Shown in pieces: positions 18,047-26,112 of a stretch of 64,000 bases of DNA. Source of the DNA: Bradyrhizobium sp. CB1650 (GTDB lineage: Bacteria; Pseudomonadota; Alphaproteobacteria; Rhizobiales; Xanthobacteraceae); NCBI RefSeq assembly GCF_029761915.1, contig NZ_CP121695.1, positions 4,803,501 to 4,867,500 on the forward strand. The letters are read 5' to 3'. Made by a program: the position numbers and the translations under genes. The first letter of the stretch is position 1. Every line of letters starts with the position of its first letter. Under the pieces are notes generated by a model. It had not been told where the DNA came from. It searched no databases and saw only the letters and a program-made list of their open reading frames with translations.

Positions 18047-18208
18047 GGCGACGCCCTGGGAGGTGTCACCGATGCTGCCCAAGCTAGAGCAGCAGGCTGA
18101 CGCCCGCCTGACAGGTCCGGGCCAGCGAAGGTCTCAGCCTTGGCGCGGGCGCCAACTTCGCGTTGCCTTGCGCGGTCGACTGCGTTAAGCGACAGCCATT
18201 CCAGGCTT

Positions 18209-18298
18209 GGAAGGGTGGCCGAGTGGTTTAAGGCACCGGTCTTGAAAACCGGCGTGCCCGCAAGGGTACCGTGGGTTCGAATCCCACCCCTTCCGCCA
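18209..18298 (+). tRNA. tRNA-Ser (anticodon TGA)
   Basis: A complete 90-base class II tRNA with encoded CCA. The acceptor arm GGAAGGG pairs with CCCTTCC, the anticodon loop CTTGAAA carries TGA (18243-18245), a long variable arm follows, and the T arm contains GGGTTCGAATCCC. The last 14 bases (CACCCCTTCCGCCA) recur at 22817 and 26116, so the gene is an integration target that was restored to full length. Confidence 0.97.
18285..18298 (+). repeat. att core within tRNA-Ser 3' end
   Basis: CACCCCTTCCGCCA, the 3' end of tRNA-Ser. Identical copies lie at 22817-22830 and 26116-26129, as expected for attL/attR scars of tRNA-targeted integration. Confidence 0.75.
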
Positions 18299-18665
18299 GC
18301 ATATTGTTCTCCACTGCGGGCGAATTCTATGAAGCTTGTCGCAGTCACGCCTTGCGGAACCGCTTTGCGCGCAACCGGCACAGCGCAGACCGATGTGAAC
18401 TGAATGACGCCAGGAGATCGGCACTCGCCTGACTGCGCTCCAAAAGAATGTTCTTCTAAAATTCGCGCAAACTTGTTGGTGTCACTTCCGTCGCAAACGT
18501 TGTTGCAACTACAAGAAGTCAACGATACGGTAATCATCCTAATGGCGAATGAGTTGGGTCACCTCCCGCAGCGAAGGCGCAACTCCTTTCAATCCTCGCG
18601 CGGCTATCGTGCCTACGATTTAGTCGGGCTGGAATGAGCTCTGGAGCATAAGGGAACGTGTCCGA
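18299..18665. other. Gene-free stretch after tRNA-Ser
   Basis: Nothing supported here. The open frames lack ribosome-binding sites and family resemblance. The first gene of the accessory segment begins at 18666. Confidence 0.4.
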
Positions 18666-19118
18666 ATGATCCGGCTAAATCAAGCGTGGCGCTGGAAGCC
18701 GAGCATGCTCCTCGCTTCGGGCTTTTGCTTCGCGATTGGTTATCTCGTTTGCATCCCGGCATTCGCCTGTCTCAGCCCGAGCCTGGAACGAACCATTATA
18801 TTCAACCATGTCCCGACCGACGTCGACGCGCCGGTGATCGCAGAAGTCACGATCGTCGACATGACCCCCGACCTCCGCGATCTCGCGACCTTTACCGGGA
18901 CCATGGCCGTCATGAGCGCCCGCGTCGAGAACGTTATCAAGGGAAAAATTGGTGAGGGCCAGCTGAAAATAGTGACGCCGCTGTCGGATTGCAGCAACGG
19001 CTTCGGCGCGGGCGTGCGCGGTTTTGTCGCCGGCGAGCTTAGCAGCGACGCGAACGGGAATTCTGAATTGGTCGCAGTCTCTGAAAATGTGAGGAAGGCC
19101 AACGCGCGACCGCAATGA
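18666..19118 (+). CDS. Hypothetical exported protein
   Basis: A 150-residue protein with an N-terminal signal or anchor (MLLASGFCFAIGYLVCIPAF). The rest looks like a single extracytoplasmic beta-rich domain (PVIAEVTIVDMTPDLRDLAT, MSARVENVIKGKIGEGQLKI, then PLSDCSNGFGAGVRGFVAGE). The pattern of a modified small molecule or metal-exposed Cys is not clear enough to name a family. The start ATG has only a weak ribosome-binding site (AAGGGAACG). First gene of the segment beyond tRNA-Ser. Function unknown. Confidence 0.6.
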   Translation: MIRLNQAWRWKPSMLLASGFCFAIGYLVCIPAFACLSPSLERTIIFNHVPTDVDAPVIAEVTIVDMTPDLRDLATFTGTMAVMSARVENVIKGKIGEGQLKIVTPLSDCSNGFGAGVRGFVAGELSSDANGNSELVAVSENVRKANARPQ

Positions 19119-19287
19119 GGCCTGCGGCTCTGGGGGACTGAAAGATGAGCTGGGATACAGTTAAAGCTGCGATCAGGTTCTGGCCGCTTCGCGGGAGCGG
19201 GCCAGTCAAAGCCTGTTCGGTACTAGCTTGGTACACCAACGGTGCGGCGGTAAAACGAGATCAACGTCCGTTCGCTGGGAGGAAGAA

Positions 19288-19662
19288 TTGAAGAGGCGGA
19301 TTCTAATTTTTGGTCTGCTCGGCCCTACGCTTAGCTATCTGCTGTTCGTTTTGTTGAGCAGAGAGCACGCCGGGCTTCTCGTGCGTTCGGCTTGGCTCGT
19401 TGCACCCATCGTATTCGTGGTGGAAGGAGGGCCGCTTCTTATTTGCGGACTTTTGGACTTCGCAATGGAGAGGGTACACTGGTGGGAGCGCCTGGCAATT
19501 GCGCTATTGACAGGATTCGCTCTGACATTCGTTGTTATCTTCGCGTTTCTGCCCAACCTCGCGAAAGCAGGCCCGGCAATCTTGCAGCTCGGGCTCGTTG
19601 GTGCAATTCCCGCCGCCATCTGCTCTTTCTTGGCCCATTTAGCAGCACCAAGACCGGCATAA
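19288..19662 (+). CDS. Hypothetical four-span membrane protein (TTG start)
   Basis: A 124-residue integral membrane protein with about four hydrophobic segments (RILIFGLLGPTLSYLLFVLL, SAWLVAPIVFVVEGGPLLIC, AIALLTGFALTFVVIFAFLP, LGLVGAIPAAICSFLAHLA). The TTG at 19288 is chosen because GGGAGGAAG lies immediately upstream at ideal spacing; the frame is open 20 codons further but without a site. No catalytic motif. It is a single gene between exported and small hypothetical genes in the tRNA-Ser accessory segment. Function unknown. Confidence 0.6.
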   Translation: MKRRILIFGLLGPTLSYLLFVLLSREHAGLLVRSAWLVAPIVFVVEGGPLLICGLLDFAMERVHWWERLAIALLTGFALTFVVIFAFLPNLAKAGPAILQLGLVGAIPAAICSFLAHLAAPRPA

Positions 19663-19885
19663 ACGACGTCCCCACGTCGCTCACTGCCGCGCGCCCGCGA
19701 CTATCCTGGTAATATTGCGATTGGGGGCAAAATGACTAGACTGGTCGCGCTGTGTGCCGCTCGCGCGCCGGCGAGCCTGCTCAAAATCACTAGAGTTCAA
19801 TGAACGTTCACCGGCCGTTCATGAACCTTTGTCCGCTGCGGTGAGTTCTTATCGATGAGTCAGGTTCACGGATGGGGACCCATCA

Positions 19886-20071
19886 ATGAAGCGCCTCCGG
19901 TTCAAACCAAAGTCCTCGCTAAAGGTACGGCTCGCTATAGAAGCCCGGCAGTGGAGCGACGAAGCCGGGACCTTCCCACCCAGGCACAAACGAGGCAGTC
20001 TGCTTAGGAAGTCCCGACAGACCAAAGTTGCGTCCGACATAGTCGAGTGGCTGATATCACCAGGTAGGTGA
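19886..20071 (+). CDS. Small hypothetical protein (61 aa), rhizobial type
   Basis: A basic 61-residue protein (MKRLRFKPKSSLKVRLAIEA, then LLRKSRQTKVASDIVEWLIS ending PGR). The arrangement of a charged helix, a short Pro-containing linker, RKARQ-like positions and the ending WLxSPG matches a small protein repeated many times in Bradyrhizobium genomes, as I recall it. GGGGACCC precedes the ATG. Function unknown; the multiplicity of the family would fit a mobile or regulatory role, but that is inference. Confidence 0.5.
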   Translation: MKRLRFKPKSSLKVRLAIEARQWSDEAGTFPPRHKRGSLLRKSRQTKVASDIVEWLISPGR

Positions 20072-20246
20072 TCCTGCCGCTCGCGGCGGTGGCCGCAAAG
20101 AGTGGCTGGTCTCCGGATCGGGCCAGGCGAGAGCGTGTAGGCGCTTGCGGTTGGCCGATTAAATCGATAAAGCGGCCCGCTCGGCACGGTGTCTAATTCG
20201 GTCCGACCCCTCCCATCATCGATAGAGGCTGCAAGGCCGTGGGCGA

Positions 20247-20465
20247 TCAGCTCTCGATTTGCTTCACCGTCGAGATCGGCCATCGCCCCTCATGCCCCGC
20301 GATCGAGATGCGGAGCCCATGCTCGTCATCGAGGAAGACGCCATCGATTGTGCCAGCCTTGCCGTCAGTCAGGACGACCGCCTTGCCGACTAACTCCTTC
20401 TCGGCCTCCTGCAACTCGCGCAAGATGTTCATGGCTCGTCTGTCGCCTGTGCTCGAGGCGCTCAT
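20247..20465 (-). CDS. Small PRC-barrel-like hypothetical protein
   Basis: A 72-residue leftward protein. The core (ELVGKAVVLTDGKAGTIDGV, FLDDEHGLRISIAGHEGRWP, ending ISTVKQIES) has the length and spacing of a single small beta-barrel such as a PRC domain, with a Gly-Lys-x-Gly turn. ATG 20465 has GGAG eight bases upstream; ATG 20432 would give a shorter 61-residue form. It follows another small leftward gene, the two being about 35 bp apart, so they probably form a mini-operon. No export signal. Function unknown. Confidence 0.55.
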   Translation of the reverse strand: MSASSTGDRRAMNILRELQEAEKELVGKAVVLTDGKAGTIDGVFLDDEHGLRISIAGHEGRWPISTVKQIES

Positions 20466-20499
20466 GGTGCCAACTCCAAACGGGCCGCCGATCGGCGCG

Positions 20500-20742
20500 T
20501 CAAGCGCGGGCGATCTCAACAACCTCGCTGAGCTTATTTTCGGCGTCGTAGATCTTGACCTGAAGCCGAGGGGATCGGTTCTTCAGCTGTGTGCCAGCTT
20601 CCAGGGCGCTCGCTTTCGCCACGAAGGTCGCCTTGACATGACCGTCGACGATTAAGGCATAACCGGTCGTCAGGGGGGCAATCGACGCTTTGGTGGTACG
20701 GGCGGACGCTGCTGGCGCTGCCAGCCTGCGCTTCTCGCGCAT
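20500..20742 (-). CDS. Small hypothetical protein (80 aa)
   Basis: An 80-residue leftward protein with a basic N-terminus (MREKRRLAAPAASARTTKAS) and a compact alpha/beta core (GYALIVDGHVKATFVAKASA, then RLQVKIYDAENKLSEVVEIA). I recognise the GYALIVDG...K/RLQVKIYDA layout as a small protein common in Bradyrhizobium, without known function. The start is supported by GGAG seven bases upstream of the ATG at 20742. It lies upstream of the PRC-like gene in the same orientation. Confidence 0.6.
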   Translation of the reverse strand: MREKRRLAAPAASARTTKASIAPLTTGYALIVDGHVKATFVAKASALEAGTQLKNRSPRLQVKIYDAENKLSEVVEIARA

Positions 20743-20978
20743 GGGAAAACTCCGCTTGTCGGGGACTGCTGATCAACTTCCCGGGCTCCCCAAGGTTCCC
20801 GTCACTGGATGCGCGCCAACGCACAGACGGCGCGCACCCCTGGTCCTGGAATGCAAAACGATCCGCCCGAAGGCTGCCGGCAAGGCAAGCGCCGCCCAGT
20901 GTCGCAAAACGAACCGAGGGAAGATGGTGGAATCGATTAGGCTGCCGACACACTTCGCGCCCATACGAGGGAACGGCT

Positions 20979-21095
20979 GTGGAGACGTATACCCTTCTCG
21001 TCGACGCAATTGGGATCATTGCCTTCGCGGCGTTGACCTATGGACAGCGAACACGACGGCGCAGGCGCGCGCGAGGCCGAAGGCTGTACGGCTAA
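20979..21095 (+). CDS. Possible 38-residue membrane microprotein
   Basis: GTG start with GAGG about eight bases upstream. The product has one hydrophobic span (TYTLLVDAIGIIAFAALTYG) followed by a strongly basic tail (QRTRRRRRARGRRLYG), the topology of a small inner-membrane protein with a cytoplasmic Arg tail. Only topology and ribosome-binding site support it; no family recognised. Confidence 0.3.
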   Translation: METYTLLVDAIGIIAFAALTYGQRTRRRRRARGRRLYG

Positions 21096-21231
21096 GCCGG
21101 AGCCTTAGGCAAATCGGCGCGGCGAGGAGAGCAAGCCGCGCAATTCGGGGCATGCCACCGCCGCGCCACCAAATCGCCTGACGACTCAACGAGCAAGCTA
21201 CAGCGGGGGCGGTGCGCACGGGTGATGTATG

Positions 21232-21384
21232 ATGCGCAGTTGGTTTAATCGATGCTCAGTTGCAATCTTGAACGGACTGACGGTTGCGATGCTCATGCTG
21301 GTGCTCGGCGCGATCCTTGCTCGAAATGTCGGACCTGCCGAGAACGCTGGTCGAGCCACTCGGATTTTGGTGTCGCAGACCTGA
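21232..21384 (+). CDS. Possible 50-residue membrane protein
   Basis: Begins MRSWFNRCSVAILNGLTVAM and continues through one hydrophobic stretch (MLMLVLGAILA) into a polar tail. The composition is plausible for a signal-anchored small protein. There is no strong ribosome-binding site and no recognised family, so it is tentative. Confidence 0.3.
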   Translation: MRSWFNRCSVAILNGLTVAMLMLVLGAILARNVGPAENAGRATRILVSQT

Positions 21385-21519
21385 GAGGGGCGCTGCCGTA
21401 AGAAAGTGATCACCGGCTTTGCCCTGCCGATAGGCCGTCCCGCTGGCGCTCTGTCTGTCGCCGGCGGTGCAAAGGCCAAGTCGAAGGGGGTATTGAGAAC
21501 GTTGAATGTCGCGCGACAT

Positions 21520-21645
21520 GCTGACGGTGTCCTCCCGGATGACCAGTATCCGGTAGCCGTCGTGCTTTACTTCGTGAATCCAGCCCGGCCCTGAGGGGAC
21601 CTGCCTGCCGGCGGTGGCTAGGCAGAGCTCGTACGCAGTACACAT
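21520..21645 (-). pseudogene. Relic of an ATP-dependent DNA ligase (LigD-type ligase domain)
   Basis: About 42 residues only: the stretch GPGWIHEVKHDGYRILVIRE is the nucleotidyl-transfer motif I of ATP-dependent DNA ligases (K-x-D-G-x-R, with Lys as the AMP acceptor), preceded by the typical CLATAGRQVPS entry. The following domains are absent; downstream in frame the sequence no longer resembles a ligase. It cannot encode an active enzyme. Rhizobia carry several LigD/LigC copies for non-homologous end joining, so this is probably the leftover of an extra copy carried in the accessory segment. Confidence 0.65.
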
Positions 21646-21829
21646 CGGCGGGAGATAGGCACTCGCCGAGGATTTTACGAATCCAGGTGAGTTTCTGCCC
21701 GGAACAGTCGCCTAATGTGCTGAACCGGACAGAGCGGCTCAGTGAGCCTTGAGTAGGCTCGCCTCGCTTTGGTTCGAGTTCGGGACCAAAGCACCCAACT
21801 AGCGGCCCCGGACCACGCTCCCCCTTCTC

Positions 21830-21850
21830 AAAACGGCCGGGGCCGTTTTT
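21830..21850 (-). terminator. Bidirectional-looking terminator
   Basis: AAAACGGCC, GG, GGCCGTTTT then T. The T-run reads out on the plus strand and TTTT also on the minus strand. It lies 50 bp beyond the stop of the leftward gene at 21900-22334. Confidence 0.7.
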
Positions 21851-21899
21851 CCGGGCTATCGGGGGAAAAGCGGACGTCGCACACAATCTGCGGGCGGTC

Positions 21900-22334
21900 T
21901 TACTGCGCTAGAAATCTGAACGCGACAATCAGTGCCACCATGCTCGCGAAAATCAGAAGTGCCGGGAGGGATTTTCGGGGCATTGGCCTCGTCGAATGGC
22001 GCGCAGCCGATTGACCGGGTTGCGGTCTAGGCGGGCTCTGGGACCGCACGACTTTGCCCTTTGACGTTGGCGTCCGAGCCTTTGGTTCCGGCGCTGCGCC
22101 TACGCCTCCCATCTCGCCGTAATACGCGCTGTAGACCTCGCGAAGGGCGAGGGCCGTGGACTCGGCCTCGCTCATTGTCTCGAGGCGGCTTTGATAGTTA
22201 GTCAGAAAGCTTCGGGCATTGGACGGCAGGTCATCGAAACCACCGAGCTTGGCCATCATGAGCCAAGTGGCAAAATCCGCCTCAGCCTTCGTGCGCGCTT
22301 TCTTGGCGATACTGGCGTTGGAGCTGGAGGACAT
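21900..22334 (-). CDS. Hypothetical tail-anchored protein
   Basis: A 144-residue leftward protein. A soluble helical N-terminal part (SIAKKARTKAEADFATWLMM, SNARSFLTNYQSRLETMSEA, AESTALALREVYSAYYGEM) leads to a Pro/Ser/Arg-rich linker and one C-terminal membrane span at the very end (LPALLIFASMVALIVAFRFL). This is the layout of a tail-anchored protein with its bulk in the cytoplasm. The frame extends upstream to 22463; ATG 22334 (MSSSSNAS) is the more natural start but lacks a strong ribosome-binding site. Family not recognised. A terminator follows at 21830-21850. Confidence 0.55.
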   Translation of the reverse strand: MSSSSNASIAKKARTKAEADFATWLMMAKLGGFDDLPSNARSFLTNYQSRLETMSEAESTALALREVYSAYYGEMGGVGAAPEPKARTPTSKGKVVRSQSPPRPQPGQSAARHSTRPMPRKSLPALLIFASMVALIVAFRFLAQ

Positions 22335-23087
22335 GGTGGTCCGATTGGTTTGAACGCGGCCCGCGAAGCTGTTCATCGACACCATCCGCGCGGCGGGAAA
22401 GGCAATTGACAATCCAGTCACAGTAATGACGCCGCGGGAGAATTCAAACGCGAACCTTAACAACTTAGTCGGCTCGTGGCCCAGGGTGAAGCGGGCTGAG
22501 CAGGCTAGCTAGGTCACCTCTGCTGATGCCCCAACGGCGCAGTAGCCAACATTGACTCGTGGTCCAGTTCGACTCCAAATAGGAAGATGGTTCGGCCGCC
22601 TCGGTTGAGGCTCCTCGGGGCGGATGCTGGTCAAGGCAGACCAAGGGAAGCGATGGGCGAGGGGTAGCAAGGAGGCGAGTTGGGCGCCGACGAGAGCGGG
22701 GGCGTTGCGCGGTCCAAAACTACGGTCGACGTCCTGGCGAATATACCGTGGTTGAGACCGTAGATTGCTCGCAGCTTGGATAAAAAACTCGAACGATTCC
22801 GGGACAGTTGACAGGACACCCCTTCCGCCAAAACAGCGTCCAGCATCGTGACGGAACCAGCCAGGCTTCCTGCTTCTTGTGAGAAAATTGAAATCATCCT
22901 TGCGGAATTATGGCGACGTGACGTTCGATTGCGTACCGCTTAACGAGGTTCGGCCGCGAGAATGGCGAGGTGAGAAGGCCGAGACGCGGCTGTCTTGCCC
23001 ATGCCGCCTGCTACCGTTCGTAGTCACTCCGCTGAGCGCCATTCGTTGAAACAACTATCGCAGGGCCGATCGCAAATGACGATCACC
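22335..23087. other. Gene-poor interval containing an att copy
   Basis: No coding region supported. The 88-codon minus-strand frame at 22631-22897 runs across the att copy and resembles nothing I know. The interval separates the tail-anchored gene from the large membrane gene and contains the tRNA-Ser-derived repeat at 22814-22832. Confidence 0.5.
22814..22832 (+). repeat. att copy 2 of tRNA-Ser 3' end
   Basis: GGACACCCCTTCCGCCAAA, identical over 19 bases to the copy at 26113-26131 and over 14 bases (CACCCCTTCCGCCA) to the tRNA-Ser 3' end. Confidence 0.8.
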
Positions 23088-25304
23088 TTACGATCGATAG
23101 CTGAAAGTCGGGTGGCGCTCCGAGGGGCGGACTTCGGTGCTCGTATTTGCCGGCGGAGCCAGCGCAAAGAAGCCGAAGACGGGCACCACCATCTCAAGTT
23201 CTCGACGGTAGACTTCGTAGTCGGACGCGCCGGGCCGAACGAAACCGAGTTGAGGCATGTGATCGATCACACGTCTGAGAACGATAGGAGCGCTCGCTGG
23301 CGTAAACTGTGCACCACCAGGATTTGACAGCGTCGTGATCAGACCGCGTGCCGGCTCGTCACTCTTTTCGGGGCGAGACACCATGATCAGACGTATGGCT
23401 CCTTTTTCGAGTGTAACGAAGTTCACGAATGGCCTCCCGTCTGGGATGTAGACTCGGCCCTTCTGCGTGTGCCCAGCATCGACACGTTCTCGTTCCTCGA
23501 ACATGAGGCAGGACTCGGTCTCGTCCCAATGGACGACCATGAGGTAAGCACTGATAATTTCGGGGTTTGAGAAGGCCGGCCTGAAGCATACATAATTCCC
23601 TTCGAATGCCTCTACACTTGCGCGAGCGTAGCAGCCGAGATCATAGGCAGCGTCGGATCTGGATGGCACTGGAGGTTCGATATCGTCAGCAATCGGCGGC
23701 GCGTCATGCAAGGGACTATCCTTGTGCGGGTCGTTGGCTGCCCGCTCGGCGGTAACCTTGCGTATGCGCTCGGACTCATTGAAGACCGCAAGTACCATGC
23801 CACCGACGATAAAGCCGGTCAAACCGGTGCTTAGCGCCACTAGATAAACCGCGTCCTGCGGATGCGCATAGAACTGAGCCAGCACTTGCTGGCCGACCAT
23901 ATGCGCGACCAGCCACCCCGCGCAGGTCAATGCGCCACCGTTCCCGAGCGCCCCGAGCGCGGCCACGTGGTACCAGCTCCAGCGCGACGATCCAAGGTAG
24001 GAACAGATAAGCCCGAGGGAGACCGTACAGACGAAAGGCGTAATAACTCCGTATATCCGTTCGATGAGCTGCTTGAGAACGTCCTGATACCCTTCGCCTT
24101 GCATCAAGGCGGACACGAGCGGAATACCGATACGGAGGGCAATTGATAGTCCCACAACGATGAGACCTGCAATTACCAACTCTGCAGTAGGCGGATATAC
24201 TGACGAGTCGCCCTCTTTTCGTTCAATGAAACGTTGCGCCACCACGATGGCGCCCGAGACTGCGAACCCGATTGAAATCCCAAACGTGATTGCAATCGTT
24301 AGGACTTTTCCTACGTCGAGCGGGAGCGTCCCTGGCATAAACACCATCATGCCAATGCTCAAGGCTATGACGAGAAAGATCGTTGTCGCCCATTGATCCA
24401 GTCCAAACGTCGGGCCCGGACGGTAGGCGAAGCCCATCTTCGCAAGGCGCTGCAACCGACCGCTGTGAGTCCTTTCGCAAAAGAGGACATAGCGAGAAAC
24501 TAGGCTGCAAGTAAGGTTAGTGACCTCCGCAATGTTGCGGTTCAGCGCTTCTTTCAATTCGGGGTTAGGTAGCGAAGACGTGAAATAGGCAAGACCGGCG
24601 TGCATCAATTCTTCATAGCGGGCATCTGCACGAGTAGCCACCGAGTCGCTCATTTGCATGATCGTCGCGTAGGCCGATCGACCATATCCATTTTCAGCGA
24701 ATTCAAGTGCCGTAGCGTTGTGCCTGGGCCCAACGAACAGATTGTATAGGCCAATGGCCCTTGTGAACCGGTCGGGAAGCGTACCATCCCTGCTGAAACT
24801 TAGCGCCTGCCGACCGATATTTTCCGAAATGATCTTGATGACTTTACCTCGTATGTTCCCTTGTGGAGCAAAACCGGTGGTTTGAGCGAGTTCAATTGCG
24901 AGCCGGTCGGCTTCACGCGGAATAGCGGCCAACTTGACGCAAAATGCCCGCGCGGCCCTATCGACCCGTGCCACCTCCCGGAATTGCGAAGCGACAACGA
25001 TGATGAGGACGGCTACAATCGGAGCATATTGAGCGAGTTGCGCTTGCGCCTCGGGGTTAACCTGTATCAACCTGCTGACTATGAAGTCGAACCCGATGCT
25101 ACCCTGCACAATGCCGATCATCACCACGAGCCAAAGCGGTATCATCAAGGCGTAGTAAAATATCACGCCCCAGAAGAACAACGCGAACGTAGTACCGGAC
25201 CGATTGGTCGGTGGAGAGTTGAAGCGAGCCCAGGCGACTACAAAGAGTGCTGAGACCGCAATAATCCATTCGCTCTTCGTAACTATTTCTCGAATGATGT
25301 CCAT
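23088..25304 (-). CDS. Large polytopic membrane protein with C-terminal soluble domain, unknown family
   Basis: A 738-residue leftward protein, the largest of the accessory segment. Two N-terminal spans (WIIAVSALFVVAWARF; FALFFWGVIFYYALMIPLWL) and a third near residue 92 (IVAVLIIVVASQF) precede a long soluble helical part of about 200 residues. A second bundle of about six spans follows (FLVIALSIGMMVFMPGTLPL through GLTGFIVGGMVLAVFN). The last 190 residues are soluble and beta-rich (FEGNYVCFRPAFSNPEIISA, VYIPDGRPFVNFVTLEKGAI, LITTLSNPGGAQFTPASAPI). Family unknown to me. GC is clearly below the neighbours. ATG 25304 has GGAG upstream. It is the only intact large gene between two att copies. 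Confidence 0.8.
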   Translation of the reverse strand: MDIIREIVTKSEWIIAVSALFVVAWARFNSPPTNRSGTTFALFFWGVIFYYALMIPLWLVVMIGIVQGSIGFDFIVSRLIQVNPEAQAQLAQYAPIVAVLIIVVASQFREVARVDRAARAFCVKLAAIPREADRLAIELAQTTGFAPQGNIRGKVIKIISENIGRQALSFSRDGTLPDRFTRAIGLYNLFVGPRHNATALEFAENGYGRSAYATIMQMSDSVATRADARYEELMHAGLAYFTSSLPNPELKEALNRNIAEVTNLTCSLVSRYVLFCERTHSGRLQRLAKMGFAYRPGPTFGLDQWATTIFLVIALSIGMMVFMPGTLPLDVGKVLTIAITFGISIGFAVSGAIVVAQRFIERKEGDSSVYPPTAELVIAGLIVVGLSIALRIGIPLVSALMQGEGYQDVLKQLIERIYGVITPFVCTVSLGLICSYLGSSRWSWYHVAALGALGNGGALTCAGWLVAHMVGQQVLAQFYAHPQDAVYLVALSTGLTGFIVGGMVLAVFNESERIRKVTAERAANDPHKDSPLHDAPPIADDIEPPVPSRSDAAYDLGCYARASVEAFEGNYVCFRPAFSNPEIISAYLMVVHWDETESCLMFEERERVDAGHTQKGRVYIPDGRPFVNFVTLEKGAIRLIMVSRPEKSDEPARGLITTLSNPGGAQFTPASAPIVLRRVIDHMPQLGFVRPGASDYEVYRRELEMVVPVFGFFALAPPANTSTEVRPSERHPTFSYRS

Positions 25305-25635
25305 GTTCCGCGCTCCCACATAGCAGGCGACGCTTGCATGATTTCATGATTTTGCTCTGCCCTCGCCGAGGCAGGGCGCTAATTTAATGAGGTGGCATCA
25401 TGGAGGCGGGTATCTCGCGTCTGCACACGTGCCCCGAGTAGCATAGGAAAGTACACCGAGCGATCTAGCTGTAATGTGAACTGACACACACTTGGCCAGA
25501 AATTCCATCGTGGGTACGAGTGCAGCTGAGAAAATAGATGACCGGCGCGGGGTCCTCGTGCTTTCCGAAGCCATCATCCCTGGGATTCGGGGCTTGCCTA
25601 CAAAGGTGTAATCAATTGCATCATCACCTTGGAGC
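25305..25635. promoter_or_regulatory. Upstream region of the large membrane gene
   Basis: Low-GC interval, no gene supported. It should carry the leftward promoter of the 738-aa gene; an AT-rich patch (GCTAATTTAATGAGG, 25378-25392) is the most likely place. The long minus-strand frame over 25398-25829 is a shadow of the pseudogene on the other strand. Confidence 0.4.
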
Positions 25636-25972
25636 GGCCCCGCCTGGGAGGACGACGAAAACGCGGCGCTCGAGCACATGATCGCAAAGATCGCGATCGA
25701 GATCGTCACCGCGGCCGAGCTCAAGAATTGGGAAGACTTTTTGCGGCGCGAGCAGGCGCGAGTTGACCGCCTCCTTGAGGAAGCCGCGGTGTTGCGGCGC
25801 GACCGACATCCGCGCCTACGTCCATGCATGCAGTCAACAGGCGGCCAGCGGAGCGGGGATGGCCACGCCGACGGGGGTCGAACGTTGGGCGCGGTGGGCC
25901 TTTGCCCAAGGCGCTCGCATCGATCCGGTCAGGAACGGCCGGTTTCTCAAGGAACCTGACCGTCGCTGTAGC
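25636..25972 (+). pseudogene. Frameshifted small hypothetical gene
   Basis: Two adjacent plus-strand frames read as one protein if joined near 25798. Frame one gives PAWEDDENAALEHMIAKIAI and EDFLRREQARVDRLLEEAAV; frame two gives ATDIRAYVHACSQQA, then GVERWARWAFAQGARIDPVR. I recall small rhizobial proteins in which RREQARIDRLLEEAAALR leads directly into ADIRAYV and ends ERW..WA...ADRIDPV. The upstream end meets a stop (TAA at 25606) before any start codon in frame, so the N-terminus may also be lost. The break lies just inside the outer att copy. Confidence 0.55.
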
Positions 25973-26112
25973 CTAGCCTGACCGCAGCTTTTGCCTAGTG
26001 GTTTCGGAGGACGACCAACTGAGAGCCAGCGACAGCGACGTGGGGCAAGATGTGGGGCGCGGCGAACCCGGGTTGAAATACTAGTGTGAAAACAGTTGCG
26101 CGATCGCCCGGC

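Noticed and set aside
17990..18205. Possible structured RNA such as RNase P, SRP or tmRNA RNA before tRNA-Ser
   Set aside because: Pieces like AGGTCCGGG invite the idea, but the SRP GGAAG/AGCAG core, the RNase P conserved ends and the tmRNA features are all missing.
22631..22897. An 88-codon minus-strand frame across att copy 2
   Set aside because: No family resemblance and no ribosome-binding site; the att repeat lies inside it.
25398..25829. A 143-codon minus-strand frame
   Set aside because: Ser/Arg-rich antisense of the frameshifted plus-strand gene, which resembles a known small protein type.
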